64,000 bases of DNA. Source: Platanthera guangdongensis (taxonomy: Eukaryota > Streptophyta > Magnoliopsida > Asparagales > Orchidaceae). The notes beneath the pieces were generated by a model, which was given only the letters and a program-made list of their open reading frames with translations, did no database searches and was not told the origin of the DNA. Shown piece by piece: positions 22,032 through 34,862 of the stretch (position 1 is the stretch's first letter; each line of letters starts with the position of its first letter). Location of the stretch: the NCBI GenBank assembly GCA_039583875.1, contig CM077150.1:177448375-177512374 (forward strand), in the 5' to 3' direction. Position numbers and translations under genes: made by a program.

Positions 22032-25000
22032 GTGAAAGACTATCCCACCACAGAGGAATAGTGGTACATGAATAGTGGTTGTTCAAAGCACATGACTGGC
22101 AGCAAGGACAACCTAATCAACTATAAGTCCAAGGTAGGTCCAAAAGTAATATTTGGTGACTCCAACTATGACAAAACTGAAGGCTATGGGAAGGTTAAAA
22201 TTGGAGAAGTCACTTTCAGGAAGGTAGCATATGTAAGTAGACTGAAGCACAACCTAATATCCATAAGTCAATTATGTGATGAAAGGTTTCAGGTATCATT
22301 TAATAAATCCTCCTGTATTATTACTTCAGTAGATAACCAAGTTGTGTTAACTGGAACTAGAGTAGGAAACATTTATGTAGTAAACTTTAAGTCTGCTAAG
22401 TCAGAAATATGTCTATTTAATCAAATTAGCAATAACAATGAACTTTGACATAAGAGATTTGGACATGTTAACTTAAAAAATATTGCTAAACTCTCTAGGG
22501 ATAACCATGTTAGAGGATTGCCTTCTTACCCATACAAGAAGGAAAACCTTTGCAGGGCTTGTCAATTAGGCAAGCAAACCAAAAACAGTTTTAAGTCACT
22601 TAATAAGAGTGATTCACCTAGGATTCTGTATTTTCTCCATATGGATCTTTTTGGACCCATTGCTGTACAGATCCTGGGAGGGAAGTCTTATACCTTAGTG
22701 ATTGTTGATGACTTCTTAAGGTTCACTTGGGTGTTTTTCTTGAGTAACAAGTCTGATAACTTTAACGTTCTTACAGATTTTCTTAAGAGCATAAAGATTG
22801 AGTATTATACTCCTGTTGCATTGATCAAAAGTGATCATGATAATGAGTTTGAGTCTCTTCTCATGCAAGAATTCTGTGATAAGAAAGGTATCAGACATTG
22901 TATCTATGCTCCTAAAACTCCTCAACAAAATGAGGTAGCAGAAAGGAAAAAACAGGACCCTGATTGAAGCTGCATGCACATTAATTGCAGATGCTTACTT
23001 GCCACTATCCTTTTGGACAGAGGCTGTAAGCACAATAAATTATGTACTAAATAGGAGCCTGATACATAAGCTTAAGGGCAAGATCCCTATGAATTATTTA
23101 AAGGGAAGCAACCTAAAGTAAATTACTTTAGAATTTTTGGTTGTTTATGTTACATTCATAATAATGATAAGAAATATCTTAGAAAGCTTGAAGCCAAGGC
23201 TGCAATGAGAATTTTTCTAGAATATTCCCAAGTTAGTAAGACATATAGGGTATATAATAAATCTGCTATGAAAATAGAAGAGACTGTACATATATCATTT
23301 GATGAAACAAACATGTTTTGCAAGGAGAAGAATCCTTCTACTAGTGAAATTTTGCAGGTTCCACACTTGTGTGAGAAGTTGGATGAGTTAACCCTCACAA
23401 ATGAGACTGTTGCACATCCATCTCCACATATAAATGAAGGCAGTGAAGATGAATCCATTGAAGAGGATGTTTAACCAACAACACCTCTCATAATTCCACA
23501 AGAGGAATTAATTCCCCAAGTTGTTGCTGAACCAACTCCATCTACTGAGTTTGTCACACTTAGAGATCATCCTGTATCTCAAGTGATTAGAGACATGTCA
23601 GTAGGTGTGCAGACCATGCATCAACTCAACCAAGACTTGCTGCATGCCTGCTTTATATCTCAAACTGAGCCCCAATCCATAAAAGATGTTGAGCAAGATC
23701 CACACTGCATTATTGCAATGCAAGAGGAGCTCAACCAGTTTGAGAGATGTAGAGTTTGAGATTTAGTTCCAAGATCCAAAGACTACCCAGTCATTGGAAC
23801 TAAATGGGTATTCAGAAATAAACTAGATGCCCAAGGTATTATCATCAGGAACAAGACAAGGCTAGTTGCTCAAGGCTATAGATAAGAGGAAGGCATTGAC
23901 TATGACAAGATATTTGCACATGTTGCATGGCTAGAAGCAATCAGAATCTTCCTTGCTTATGCTGCCTACAAGAAGTTCAAAGTGTATCAAATGGATGTCA
24001 AGAGTGCATTCTTAAATGGTGAACTTAAAGAAGAGGTTTATGTGGAATAACCACCAGGTTTTATTTCTCCAACCCATCCTTCTTATGTCTTTAAATTGCA
24101 TAAGGCTCTCTATGGTCTAAAGCAAGCTCCAAGAGCTTGGTATGAAACCTTACCTAGCTTTCTTCTAGAGCATAAATTCTCTAGGGGCATAGTAGATAAA
24201 ACATTGTTCACTAGACATCATAAGGATCAAATCTTATTAGTACAAATTTATGTAGATGACATTATCTTTGGTTTTAGTGATTCCAAACTATGCAAGAGGT
24301 TCTCTGACCTAATGCATTCCAAGTTTGAAATGAGTAGCATGGGTGAACTCTCTTACTTCCTTGGCCTCCAAGTGAAGCAACTACCTGATGACATCTTCAT
24401 ATCCCAGTCCAAGTATGCTAAGGAGCTAATCAAAAAGTTTGGGATGTCAGATGCCTCAACAAAGAAAACACCCATGACTTCTAATGTTGTGATTAACTCT
24501 AATGAACATGGTAAGCCTGTTGATCAGAAACTATATAGGGGCATTGTTGGGTCCCTGTTATATCTCACAGCAAGTAGACCAGATATAATGTTTGCTACAT
24601 GCCTTTGTGCCAGGTTCCAGGTGAATCCTAAAGAATCTCACATTAATTTTCTAAAAAGGATTTTAAGATATATAAAGGGTTGTCCTAGTTTAGGACTCTG
24701 GTATCCAACTGAGTCAGAGTTTGAGTTGACTGGATACTCAGATACTGACTTTGCTGGATGTAGAGTGGACAGAAAAAGCACCTCAGGTACATGCCAGTTC
24801 CTTGTTGCTAGACTAGTGTCCTGGTTTTGCAAAAAAACAGTCATCTGTGTCCACTTCAACTACAGAAGCAGAATACATAGTAGCTGGCAGTTGTTGTTCC
24901 CAAATGCTGTGGATTCAGAACCAACTCTTAGATTATAGTTTCAACTTAAATAATTCAACCTTACTATGTGATAATACAAGTGCAATTTCCATTACACAAA

Positions 25001-25959
25001 ATCCAGTGCATCATAATAGAACTAAGCATATAGACATAAGACATCATTTCATTAGAGGGTGTGTGGACAAAAATAAAATTAAGCTTGTCTACATCTACAC
25101 TGATTTGCAAAGAGCAGTCATCTTCATCAAACCCTTAGATGAGAGGAACCATCTGTTCTTTATAAATCCGGTTGGTATTGTTGAAACCGAAAATCAGTCT
25201 CTAGTAGAGTTCACCCTTGGGGATGAGGTGATCACGCACCTACTTCACTCCTACAAGAAAAACAACAAGGGAAACAAGAAAGAACTGACCCAAGGGCTCG
25301 GCGGGGAGGACCCACCACACACTCGGAAGATCTAAGAGAGCTTTCCCTCCTTAGACAAAGGCCGAGCTAATGTATCCTCGGAAAGCGCTTGAGAGATGGA
25401 GCAAGAGGGCACTTGTAGCATGCTTTCTGAGGTACCCCTTGGGTTCTATTTATAGATTTCAGAATTTGAACTGCCAATAACCAAACTGAGCTGGCCTAAA
25501 GTTACCAAAATACCCTTGGCCGGGTCTGCCAACAGCCAAACTCCGCTGTTTTGAATGGCTGTGAGCAGACCAGTGGGGGCAAAACAGTAAAAAGTACCTC
25601 ATAGATCTAGGCGAGCTGGGGAGCTCGGCCACCCCGGAAGATCTGACTCACCTGCTGTTGCTGAGCTCCTTTGCGTAAGCGCGAGCTGGGATGGTGAGCT
25701 CGCCCATCGGTCGGCCTCCATTAGGCAGCCTCAGCTCGACGAAATCCTGACCTAGCTCGGTGAATGCCAAGCTCGCGCTCGACGAATGCCGAGCTCGGCC
25801 TTCAGATTTCTCTGCCAAGCTTGCCTGTTGCCTCCAGCTTTCCCTACCGAGCTCGCATGGGGCCTGGGTGATCTGAGCTGGCTTGTCTGATTCCTGGTTC
25901 ACCCCACTCGCCGGATACGGGGTTGTACAGGTATGATAAATGGAGAGGCTTTAATTTAA
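22032..25959 (+). pseudogene. Sirevirus pol, broken; last codons displaced by solo LTR S
   Basis: It contains protease motif NSGCSKHMTG (the catalytic D replaced by N), gag-pre-integrase, integrase (HMDLFGP; IKSDHDNEF), RT with YVDDIIFG (about 24245) and RNase H with a degenerate end. Breaks include TGA for the W of a WHKR motif (22446), frame changes near 22960 and 24840, and several TAA/TAG codons. The last ten codons lie beyond the solo LTR: removing 25179-25929 and one GGTAT copy restores a terminus like that of element C (LGMLDGGSLK). The product would be protease, integrase, RT and RNase H. It is inactive here. Confidence 0.88.
25179..25929 (-). mobile_element. Element S: solo LTR inserted in pol of B (TSD GGTAT)
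   Basis: A 751-bp unit with TG...CA ends is flanked by GGTAT at 25174-25178 and 25930-25934. It has no PBS, polypurine tract or coding sequence. On the minus strand it begins TGTACAACCCCG and has a TATA box CTATAAATAG (25455-25446) downstream of GAGCTCG and CGTCGA words (25625-25800), which suggests minus orientation. It is the footprint of an LTR-LTR recombination. Confidence 0.88.
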
Positions 25960-26367
25960 TTTCTGTCTGCGGTCGAAGAATTTTTTAGAGTTCGTCGAAC
26001 GGAGATCGACGAGCTGAGAAGTCTTCTTAAGATTTTTCGTCGACCTGAGATCGACGATATCTCAGTGCGAAGTCATTTTCGTCGACCTGAGATCGACGAA
26101 CTTGCTTCCGAAAATATTTCGTCAACCTAAGATCGACGAACTATTTTCCATCCTCTTCAAGCTAAGATCGACGAATTTTCAGCATTCGTTGACTTGAGAT
26201 CGAAGAATTTTTAGTTTTCGCCAGACAGAGCCTGACTCTTCACATTCTGAAAACTTTATAATTAGGTTTTCTTTGAGCTCCGTCCCGCGCTTTCTGTTCT
26301 TTTGTGCTTGATCTCTCTTTCTTTTTGCAGGAAACTAGTGGCGATTTTAGCGATCTCTCTGTCCGGG
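25960..26367 (+). other. Spacer before third ORF of B: palindrome cluster, TATA-like box, 3' splice-like site
   Basis: Five or so TTCGTCGA...GATCGACGAA pairs lie at 25975-26215, a TATA-like TTTATAATTA at 26255-26264, and a pyrimidine-rich acceptor-like ctctctttctttttgcag ending at 26330. The ATG follows at 26368. The same order is found in element C (61210-61625). Confidence 0.6.
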
Positions 26368-29147
26368 ATGAAATATGACACAAGGTTCGATATCGACTTC
26401 GACTCCTTCAGTCATTCAGACAAGATCTTCACGGATATTCTGAAACTATTCAAAGATCAACAGTTGAAAAAGTTTATGACCACCAGAATCAAACTACCAG
26501 CGGCTGAGATCAAAGAATGGGTATATTCTTCAACCGCTTCTGATGCTGAGAAGATGACAGGAACAATTTCAGGAACTCAGGTCTCTCTAATTCCTGCTGT
26601 CTTATCTGAGATTTTCGATTTTGTGAATGGAGAAGAAGATATTGAAATCGATAGCTCTGAATTTAATGAGATGTTACTGAAAATGGGTCACTCTGAAGGA
26701 AAACCAAACAAGTTATTGAAGAAGAACTTATCGGCTGAATATAAATTCTTGGCTGATGTAGTGGGCAAAGTACTACTAGGCAAGCACACCGTTCACGACT
26801 ACATCACGAGGCACACGTTTCTGGTTATGAGTGCCTTGGTGAATAAGAAAAAGGTTAACTAGGGTCAAGTTTTATTTGACTTAATCAGGAAGGACTCCAA
26901 GAAGGAAGTGTGTTTTGCAAGGATACTGGGAATTTTTCTTCAGGAGAAGGCACCTGAACTACTTGTCTCCTCGACCGTGTTCATCAATGCCTCAAAGTGG
27001 CTTACATCTGTACTCTTTGGTAGATGGGAGAGGACTATTATCAAGTCATCCAAGGCTTCCTCCTTCTCAAGACCTTCTGAGAGCACAAGGGCTGTTCCAG
27101 CCACTCCCCACCCTGTTGAAGAAGTTTCCATTCCACCTCCTCCATCAACATCACTTATTCCAACAACAACTCCTTCACCTCAACCACCACCTACTTCAAC
27201 AATGCATCAACCAACACCCACTGCATCTACAGAACACATCACACCACCTCCATCTCCATTACCACCTCATCTTACTCCCCATACATTCATGTTATCCCAC
27301 ACCTTTGAGTTGCTAACCTCCTTACCATCTACACCAAATTCACCTCAACATGACATCTCCACTCCTGTTCCATCTCCTCCTGCATCACCTTCTCAGGATG
27401 ACATCGTGTAAGATGTTATTCCATCTGATGTCATTCCTCCCTTTCTTCCATCAATATCTACTCAGATCCCCCTTGAGTCTATATATTTGTATCCCTACAT
27501 ATCCATCCATCCATCTGTATCCACTCAGACTCCTCCTAAGTTTATGGATATGGATTCTCCTTCCATTACCACCCTCCTGGAGCACATCACTTCAGTCATC
27601 AGGCAACGCATTACAGAGGCAATCACACCTCTTACTGCCTCCATCTCATCTTTTGCTGCTCTCTTTGCTGAATGCTCCGTCCCTCCTTATTCTATCAGGG
27701 TCCTGGTTCCAGTTTCCCTTAAAACTAGGCAGGGGGAGATGCTCTATGAAGAAGCAGCTCTAGCAGCAGCAACAATTACATCAATTGAATATGCAGCTCC
27801 GGCAACAGCAGTTTCAGATGTAGCAGTTGAAATTGAAATGGTTTCCATAGATGAAACAGAAGATCTGCCAGAGATCATAACTATTGGTGATTGTGTGATC
27901 AATCCCATGGTTGATTTGTTTTATTTATTAAATTCTTTCAACTCAACATTCTTTAATTTTCTTCCAGACTTGATCCAAGATCAGTCTAAGGCTATTGTTT
28001 GCTATACTCCTCCCATTAGCCCTGAGGTTGTAAAGTTACTGAAGGCCACTTTTGCAGTCATTGAGCCAGTCATAGAATCAGCTCCCAAGGATATCTCTCC
28101 TCCAGCTTACAAAATGGATGACAGTCTTATACCAAACTTGGATGATATCATGCTTGCTGATATAGAATAAAAAAATCAGACTGTTCTTGATAGTTTTACA
28201 GAGCCAATAATTCCAGATCAGCCTCAACCTGAGCAGCAGATCTCTAAAGAAATTCTTAAAGAGATTGATGATCTATATGTCAATCCTCCTGGTTCATATG
28301 ATGATGATGATGATTCTGATGAATCAAATTCTAAAAAGGCAAAATCTAAGAAGAGAAAAGCTCCTGCTAAGGCTGTTCCTAAGCCTAATCCCAATGCAGA
28401 CACTCCCTACTACATTTTGAACAAAATAACTCCATATAAAGGGATGCCTAACTGGATGTGACTATCAAAGAATGAGCAAAAAGCGAGGAAGAAGAGCAGA
28501 AGGTACTCTCCTCCTCGTCCTTCTAAAAGGAACTGGAGAGGTCCTCCTTCTCCTCCTCCAGCAGTAGGTACTTCAGGAAATGTGTCACAAAGATCTACCT
28601 CATACATCCAAACATACCAAAGGCAAGACAGATCCTCAAGATCTTATTTTTAAGGAAGCAGTTAGCATCAACATCAGAAATCTTGAAGCAACAGTTCTCT
28701 TATTCCTCCAAAATCAGCAAGTCCTCCAAAAGCTCCAGTTGAAACTGTAAAGATAATAGTTCTGATAGGCCTTAATCTCCACCAATTCCATTTGTTGATC
28801 CTGAACAGGAGAACACTGCCAAAATGGCTAGATTTCATGAACTAGTTGGACTATCTCTGATCAATAAAGCTAAAGCAGAAGGCAATGATCCTTCTCAATA
28901 CTCTACCATGTCTTCCTATAGGAAAGAAGAGTTAAAAAGCTATGATAAAGCTAATCAGTTTTTCAATATTGATGCTTACATAAGTCTTCACCCAGAAGCT
29001 GTTGTCCCAAGAGCAATCTCTTGCAATATCATTGGAGAATCTGATATGACAATGTCCAAGAGAGAAGCTGCTAATCCTAATAGGGAAATCATATTCAGAC
29101 AATCTTCTGAGAAAGCTGAAAAAGACAAATCCAAGAAGCCTAAATAA
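26368..29147 (+). pseudogene. Sirevirus third ORF (env-like position), with nonsense codons
   Basis: It starts MKYDTRFDIDFDSFSH, at the second methionine of the intact homologue at 61626, because the first ATG is lost. The first 230 residues match that homologue closely. Then come a Pro/Ser/Thr-rich linker, the motif TRQGEMLYE, an acidic tract and a basic region with DTPYYIL. In-frame stops are at 26860 (TAG in place of a W codon), 27409, 28168 and 28459. The frame changes before the last part (28824-29147). I see no signal peptide or membrane helix, so envelope is a label by position only. The N-terminal domain looks like the plant retrotransposon family listed as putative plant transposon protein. 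Confidence 0.78.
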
Positions 29148-29303
29148 CTTTTTGATTAGTATATCTTCTGAGCTACTCATGTTAATTCATCATAAAGCAC
29201 TAATTATATATATCTGCTAGATTTTTATTTTCTGCCAGATATCTGTTGTTTTGCTTTGTGATTGTATTGTATTTTATATTTTGTTTAGTGACCTCACCCA
29301 AAT

Positions 29304-29313
29304 AGGGGGAGAT
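29304..29313 (+). other. Polypurine tract of element B
   Basis: AGGGGGAGAT ends directly at the 3' LTR. The same ten bases occur inside the third ORF at 27731-27740. Confidence 0.85.
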
Positions 29314-30800
29314 TATTGGAACCTTTGATTTGGATTTGGGTTAAGGTTCACTATTAGGATGTTTAACCCACCTTGTATAGCCAGGTCAAGTCTGTCAGTC
29401 CTAGAGTTTAGGCTAGTCATTAAAATCAACCTTCATGGACCAGCCTACAGTGGACTTCAGGAGACTCAAGACTTAGAAGAATTCAGAGTTCATAATTATT
29501 AGTTCGAAATTCTTCGAACTCGGCTCGACGATCATCGATCACAGATCGATGAACACAAAGTTCTTTCTCTGAGTTGAGCTCGATGATATTCGAGCTCAGG
29601 TCGACGATTTTTTCCTCAAGACAGATTCTTTGATCGACGAACTTGGAGCTCAGAATTAACAAGATATTTCCATATTGAGGTTTGCTGATCTCAGGTCGAC
29701 GAAGGGGATTTGTCAGCTCGACGAACTTGGAGTCCAGGTCGACGAAATCTACACTGAGGTCGACGAAATCTGCACTGAGGTCGACGAAATCTGTTCAGAT
29801 CCTAAATGTTAAGTTTTCCTTATCTGTCCCTCTCTTCATTCCATCTTAAGTCAATAATTCTCTGAGTAATTAATGCTTATATTCTCTAAGAATATAGCCA
29901 TTGAAGGCATCATTAATTATAGATTTCATTAGAGTTAATTACTTGACTTATTCCCGGGACAGTTGGGGAAATACAATTAAAGACTATATTCCAGCTGTTT
30001 CAATTCCCAGAATCGGATCAGCAATTACTGCTTATAATTCAAAATTCAAAAGCAGAATGAGATAACAGGATATAAAAGAGAGATTCTTTTTCAGACGGTG
30101 AAGAATAAGAGACACAAAGATACTAGATAGAAAAATTCTGAACAAATTCATTCTGTCTTCATCATCAGCATATCTTCTTCAAAACTTTTAAGAGATAATC
30201 AAAGAACAATCAGTCTGAAAGCCTGCTGGAGATTAACCACAAATCTGAAGACCTACACCCTGAGCAAAGCTCCAGCCTTCCTGAACATTTCAACATTTTA
30301 GGGGGAGCTTTGACACCAATAATCCACTGAAGTCTTCTCTGTTGCTTAGAGAAAGAAAAGACAACATCACCTTCTTAACCTCCTGTACAAAGGGTTTATT
30401 AACTCCCTTCAAAAGATTTTGTTGGTTTTTGGGCACCTGATAAAAAGCCTAAAGGGTTGTCAGATCTCCCTGCAAATAGATCTTGTGATGACAGGGCACC
30501 TGAGCAAAAACCTATGGTGGCAGTCACCTGATCAAAAAACTTCTAGTTGATTCCTACCAGGGTGATAGAAGAGTGGATGTACCCAAATTTGGGGAACCAC
30601 TATAAATTCCTGTCTTGTCTGTGTGTTCATTCTTCTTTGTTTTGCTGTGCTGTAGTTGTGTAGTTTAGCTTTGTCCTTATTTCATTCTACACTCTACTAC
30701 TATCACTAATTCTCTGACAAATTACAAAAACAACCAAAAGATTTTAAATCACTCTATTCAACCCCCTCTAGAGTATATTAGATCTATCCCCTATCTTTCA
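29314..30800 (+). repeat. 3' LTR of element B
   Basis: It begins TATTGGAACC (the first G of TG mutated) and ends ATCTTTCA before the CTATT target copy. It carries the palindrome cluster (29515-29790) and the TATA box (30071) as in the 5' LTR. Confidence 0.93.
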
Positions 30801-30805
30801 CTATT

Positions 30806-33555
30806 GCCAAAGCACCGTACCACATGACTCCGCGTGAGTTGGATGAGTTGTGTACTTAGCTTGATGAATTGCTGCAGTGTGGATTTATTAGACCAAGTTC
30901 TTCCCCATGGGGTGCTCCCGTATTATTTGTAAAGAAGGATGGATCGATGAGTCTTTGCATCGATTACAGAGAATTGAAAAAAGTGACCATTAAGAATTGA
31001 TATCCCTTGGCAAGAATTGATGATTTGTTTCAGGCTACCACCAGTTGAGAATTCATGAGTCGGATATTCCACGGACCGCTTTCTGATCGCGGCATGGACA
31101 TTTTGAGTTTTTGGTGATGTCCTTCGGCTTGACCAATGCACCCTCTGAATTCATGGATTTAATGAATAAAGTGTTCAAGGATTTCTTGGATCATTTCATG
31201 ATCGTGTTCGTAGATGACGTCCTTGTGTATTCTCGCAGTGTTGAGGAGCATACTCAACATTTGTGATTGGTTTTGTCGACCCTGAGGGAGCATAAGCTTT
31301 ATGTGAAGTTGAGCAAGTATGAGTTCTGGCTATCTCAGGTGTCGTTTCTGGGGCATGTTATAAACAAGGACGGTATTTCCGTAGACCCGACCAAGATTTC
31401 TGCTGTGATGGAATGAGAGAGACCTTCTTCACCTAAGGAGATTAGGAGCTTCCTAGGCCTGGCTGGCTATTATAGAAGATTTATGAAAAGGTTTTCAGTG
31501 TTGGCTGCTCCTTTAACTAGACTTACTCAGAAGAATATTGCTTTCGTTTGGAGTGATAAGTGCGAAGAAGCTTTCCAAGAGTTGAAGAAGAGATTATGTA
31601 CTACTCTAGTCTTAGCCTTGCCTACCGAAGGGGTTGAGTACACTGTGTATGTGGATGAATCACTTATTGGATTTGGCTGTGTTTTGATGCAAGATGGGAA
31701 GGTGATGGCGTATGGATCAAGAAAATTGAAGATTCATGAAAGAAACTATCCTACGCATGATTTGGAGATTGCTGCAGTAATTTATGTGCTGAAGCTTTGG
31801 AGACATTTATTATATGTCGCGTTGTGCAAGATCTATACAGACCATAAGAGTTTGAATTACGTCTTCACTCAGAAGGAGTACAATCTGCTCCAGCGTCGGT
31901 GGTTAGAATATATGGCTGATTATGAAGTGGAAATCCTTTATCACCTAGGAAAGGCTAACGTGGTAGCCGATGCTTTGAGTAGAAAGACCGCCAAAATTTT
32001 TAATTTATCCGTGCAGATGTTGGTAGAAGAATTCTTGTTGATGGACATTGAAGTTGGGAATAATAATGTGCTTGCTAGGTTGGAAGCAGAAGAGCACTCT
32101 TGGATTTCCCTTACTAGAGCACACCAGAAGGATAATCCGGATTTGTTGCATCTCCGGAATGAACTGAGAAGGGAGAGCTACCTGATTTCTCCTTGGATGA
32201 GTTGGATAACTTAAAGTATCGGGGTAGATTTTGCATTTCCACTTTTGGTGATATTCCGGCTAAAATTTGTACTGAAGTTCATGGTTCCAGTGTTGCCTAT
32301 CATCCTGGTTCCACAAAAATGTATAAAGATCTAAAGCAGATTATTTGGTGGTCGGGGATGAAGAATGATATAACAAAGTTTGTGGCGGAATGTTATACGT
32401 GTCAGCATGTTAAGGCTGACCATAGGAGGCCTGGTGGTAAATTGACACCGCTGGATGTTCCAAGTTGGAAGTGGCAGAGTATTTCGATGGATTTCATCAC
32501 TGCCTTACCGAGATCTCCTCGTGGGCATGACTCTGTTTGGGTGATAGTTGATAGATTCACTAAAAGTGTTCACTTCGTACCTTTTAAGATCAGATATTCT
32601 ATGAAGAAGATAGCTGAATTGTACCTTAATGAGATTATCAGGTTGCATGGAGTGCCTATCAATATCGTATCAGATCGAGACTCTAGATTTATGTACCGTT
32701 TTTGGAAGAGTTTACAGGACGGGTTGGGTACCAATTTGAGGTATTCCACCGCCTATCATCCACACACAAATGGTCAGACAGAAAGAGTTAATCAGATCGT
32801 AGAAGATATGATTAGGTGTTATATTTTGGATCACGGTGGTGCTTGGGATGAACACCTCAAACTCATGGAGTTTGAGTATAATAATATTTACCAAGAGAGT
32901 CTACAGATAGCCCTATTTGAGGCCCTATATGGGAGGCGTTGTAGGACTCCTTTGTTTTGGGCTGAAGTTGGTGAAAGACCGTTGCTAGGTCCGAAAGCCC
33001 TTGAAGAGATGAATTGTGTCGTGACTCTTATTCGAGAAAAGCTCTGTGTGGCACAAGAGCGATATGAGAAATATGCTAATCAACGAAGGGTTGATCTGGA
33101 GTTCGCTGTTAGGGACTTGGTTTTTCTGAAAGTTTCTCTGATGTGAGGTGTTAAAATATTTGGAAGGAACCACAAGTTAGACCCCCCGGTATATGGGACC
33201 TTTTCAAATTCTTGAGCACATCAGAGTGTCAGTTTATAAGCTGGAGCTGCCTTCTACCTTCCCGGGTGGTCATGATGTGTTCCATGTGAGCCAGTTGCGG
33301 AAGTGTATCCGTAGTGATCGTCAAGTTCTTGACTCAGTGCCCCAGATTCAGCCCAACCTTACATACGTGGAAGAACCTGTTCGTATTCTAGATTATCAAG
33401 ATCGAGTGTTGCGGAGAAAGACCATCCCCATGGTTAAAGTTCTCTGGCGAAATCAAGACGTCGAGAGCGCGACATGGGAATTGGAATCGGCGATGAGAGA
33501 ATCTCATCCACACCTCTTCCCTTACTTCAGGTATGTCTTCAGGTTTTTTTGGTAA
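30806..33555 (+). pseudogene. chromovirus RT, RNase H, integrase and chromodomain (element D)
   Basis: It continues D's pol after element [43 protein letters not shown] (RT), YVDESLIGFGCVLM (RNase H), integrase zinc region (YHPGSTKMYKDLK ... CYTCQHVK), core (SMDFITALP, SDRDSRF, NGQTERVNQ) and a C-terminal chromodomain-like part (HDVFHVSQLRKC ... VLWRNQDVESATWELE). Near 31030 a deletion of about 50 bp after DDLF removes the start of the next RT block and shifts frame. There are more stops (30858, 31263, 31414) and a frame break near 33150. It is non-functional. Confidence 0.88.
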
Positions 33556-33617
33556 TAAATTGAGTTTTGTTTCGGGTTTGGTTTTAAGGTTGTGTTAAGT
33601 TTCAGGAAGAAACTTCT

Positions 33618-33633
33618 TTTTAGGGGGTGTGAC
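33618..33633 (+). other. Polypurine-tract region of element D
   Basis: ttttagggggtgtgac stands immediately before TGTAACGCCCCC. The purine run is short. Confidence 0.55.
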
Positions 33634-34125
33634 TGTAACGCCCCCGATTTTCTGATGTCATTATTTGGTTTGTCGATGTCATAATTTTGACGTCAGGGCG
33701 TTACCCTTTTTCGTTTTGATTGACGGAGCTACACCGTTTGTGCGTTTTCGAGTCCGTTGAGCTTGTTTACCCAGATTTTGGGATTCTGATGGGTTGGAAT
33801 GTTTCCTTGATATAAAGGATGGGGTTTTGAGGCCTTGGGCTTGTACAGTTATGTTGCGTTTCGTGCATTTTGGAATCTCGGTGCGTGTTTGGACCCTTGT
33901 GGTGATCTTTTTTTTTCGGTTGTGAGAGCATTTGATGTTATGTCTCAAGAATGGTACGTCGGATTCTAGGGTTGTCGTCGTTGTTGAATTCGTTTAATTC
34001 AACGCGCGTTTGGGCCTCTGTTTTGAACTCATACTTCTTTGTTCAACTATTTGATTATGATTATTTTATGTCAAATCCTTAAGCTTGTTTTGATTCTCGG
34101 GAAGCCCTCCTAAAGGGGTGGGCTT

Positions 34126-34800
34126 TCGTCGAACTCTTAATTTCCCTTGAATTTCTGGTCGTTGTATGGGGCTCGACGATCGTCGAGCTGAGCTCGATGA
34201 ACGTCGAGTATTTCTAGGCTCGGGGCCCAACGAACCTCGAGCAGAATTCGCCGAACTGGATTTGCATTGGACGAATTATGTACTGACTTCAGTGGGTGTT
34301 TCCTTTGCGTTCGACGATTTTCGAACGGATTTCGTCGAACGGGTTTTGCGTTCGACAATCTTCGAACAAATTTCATCGAACGGGTTTTGCGTTCGACGAT
34401 TGGAATATTTTTCTTCCTCCTCTAGCTCTCGAGAGATGCTTCTGTTCTCGAGAGGTAATCGGTTGTTCTCGAGATGTACCCTTCTTGTCCTCGAGAAGAT
34501 TTGCTTGTACTCGAGATTTGCCCTTCGTCTTGAGAAATTTTGGCTCTGTACTCGAGAACTGGGATCGCTGTTCTTGAGTGGTGTTTCCCTTATTATAGAG
34601 AAATGATTTCCTGTTCTCGAGTAGTCTTCTTGTTCTCGAGTAATCTCCTTCTTGGTTCTCGAGTGATCTCCTTGCTTGCTCTCGAGTAATCTTCTTGCTC
34701 TCGAGAAATCTCTTCCTTATTACCCGAATAATGTTTCTTCTACTCGTGTGGTATGTTCTTCTACTCGAGAAATCTATACTTCTTCTCGAGATGCCTGGTT
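34126..34800. repeat. TCGA-core palindrome cluster in LTR of D
   Basis: First TCGTCGA/TCGACGA pairs, including GCTCGACGATCGTCGAGC at 34171-34188, then about fifteen CTCGAG sites (TCTCGAGA, ACTCGAGA and variants) about 20 bp apart. It ends about 50 bp before the (TA)n core promoter at 34853. Confidence 0.9.
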
Positions 34801-34852
34801 CAGCTGACCCCAATTCTTTTCTTAAGTGCAGTTATCCTAATTTTACCCTAGG

Positions 34853-34862
34853 TATATATATA
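34853..34862 (+). promoter_or_regulatory. Core promoter (TA)n of LTR D
   Basis: TATATATATA just after the palindrome cluster. The same tract in LTR G is where insert I has landed. Confidence 0.5.

Larger units (their letters stand above)
18348..30800 (+). mobile_element. Element B: full-length decayed Sirevirus (copia) with third ORF
   Basis: The ends are two LTRs (18348-19815 and 29314-30800) with a 5-bp target duplication, CTATT. Inside are the tRNA-Met primer site, gag, pol with integrase before RT, a spacer, a third ORF and a polypurine tract, about 12.45 kb in all. This is the Sirevirus plan with an extra ORF. All three genes carry stops or frameshifts. A solo LTR is inserted near the end of pol. 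Confidence 0.93.
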
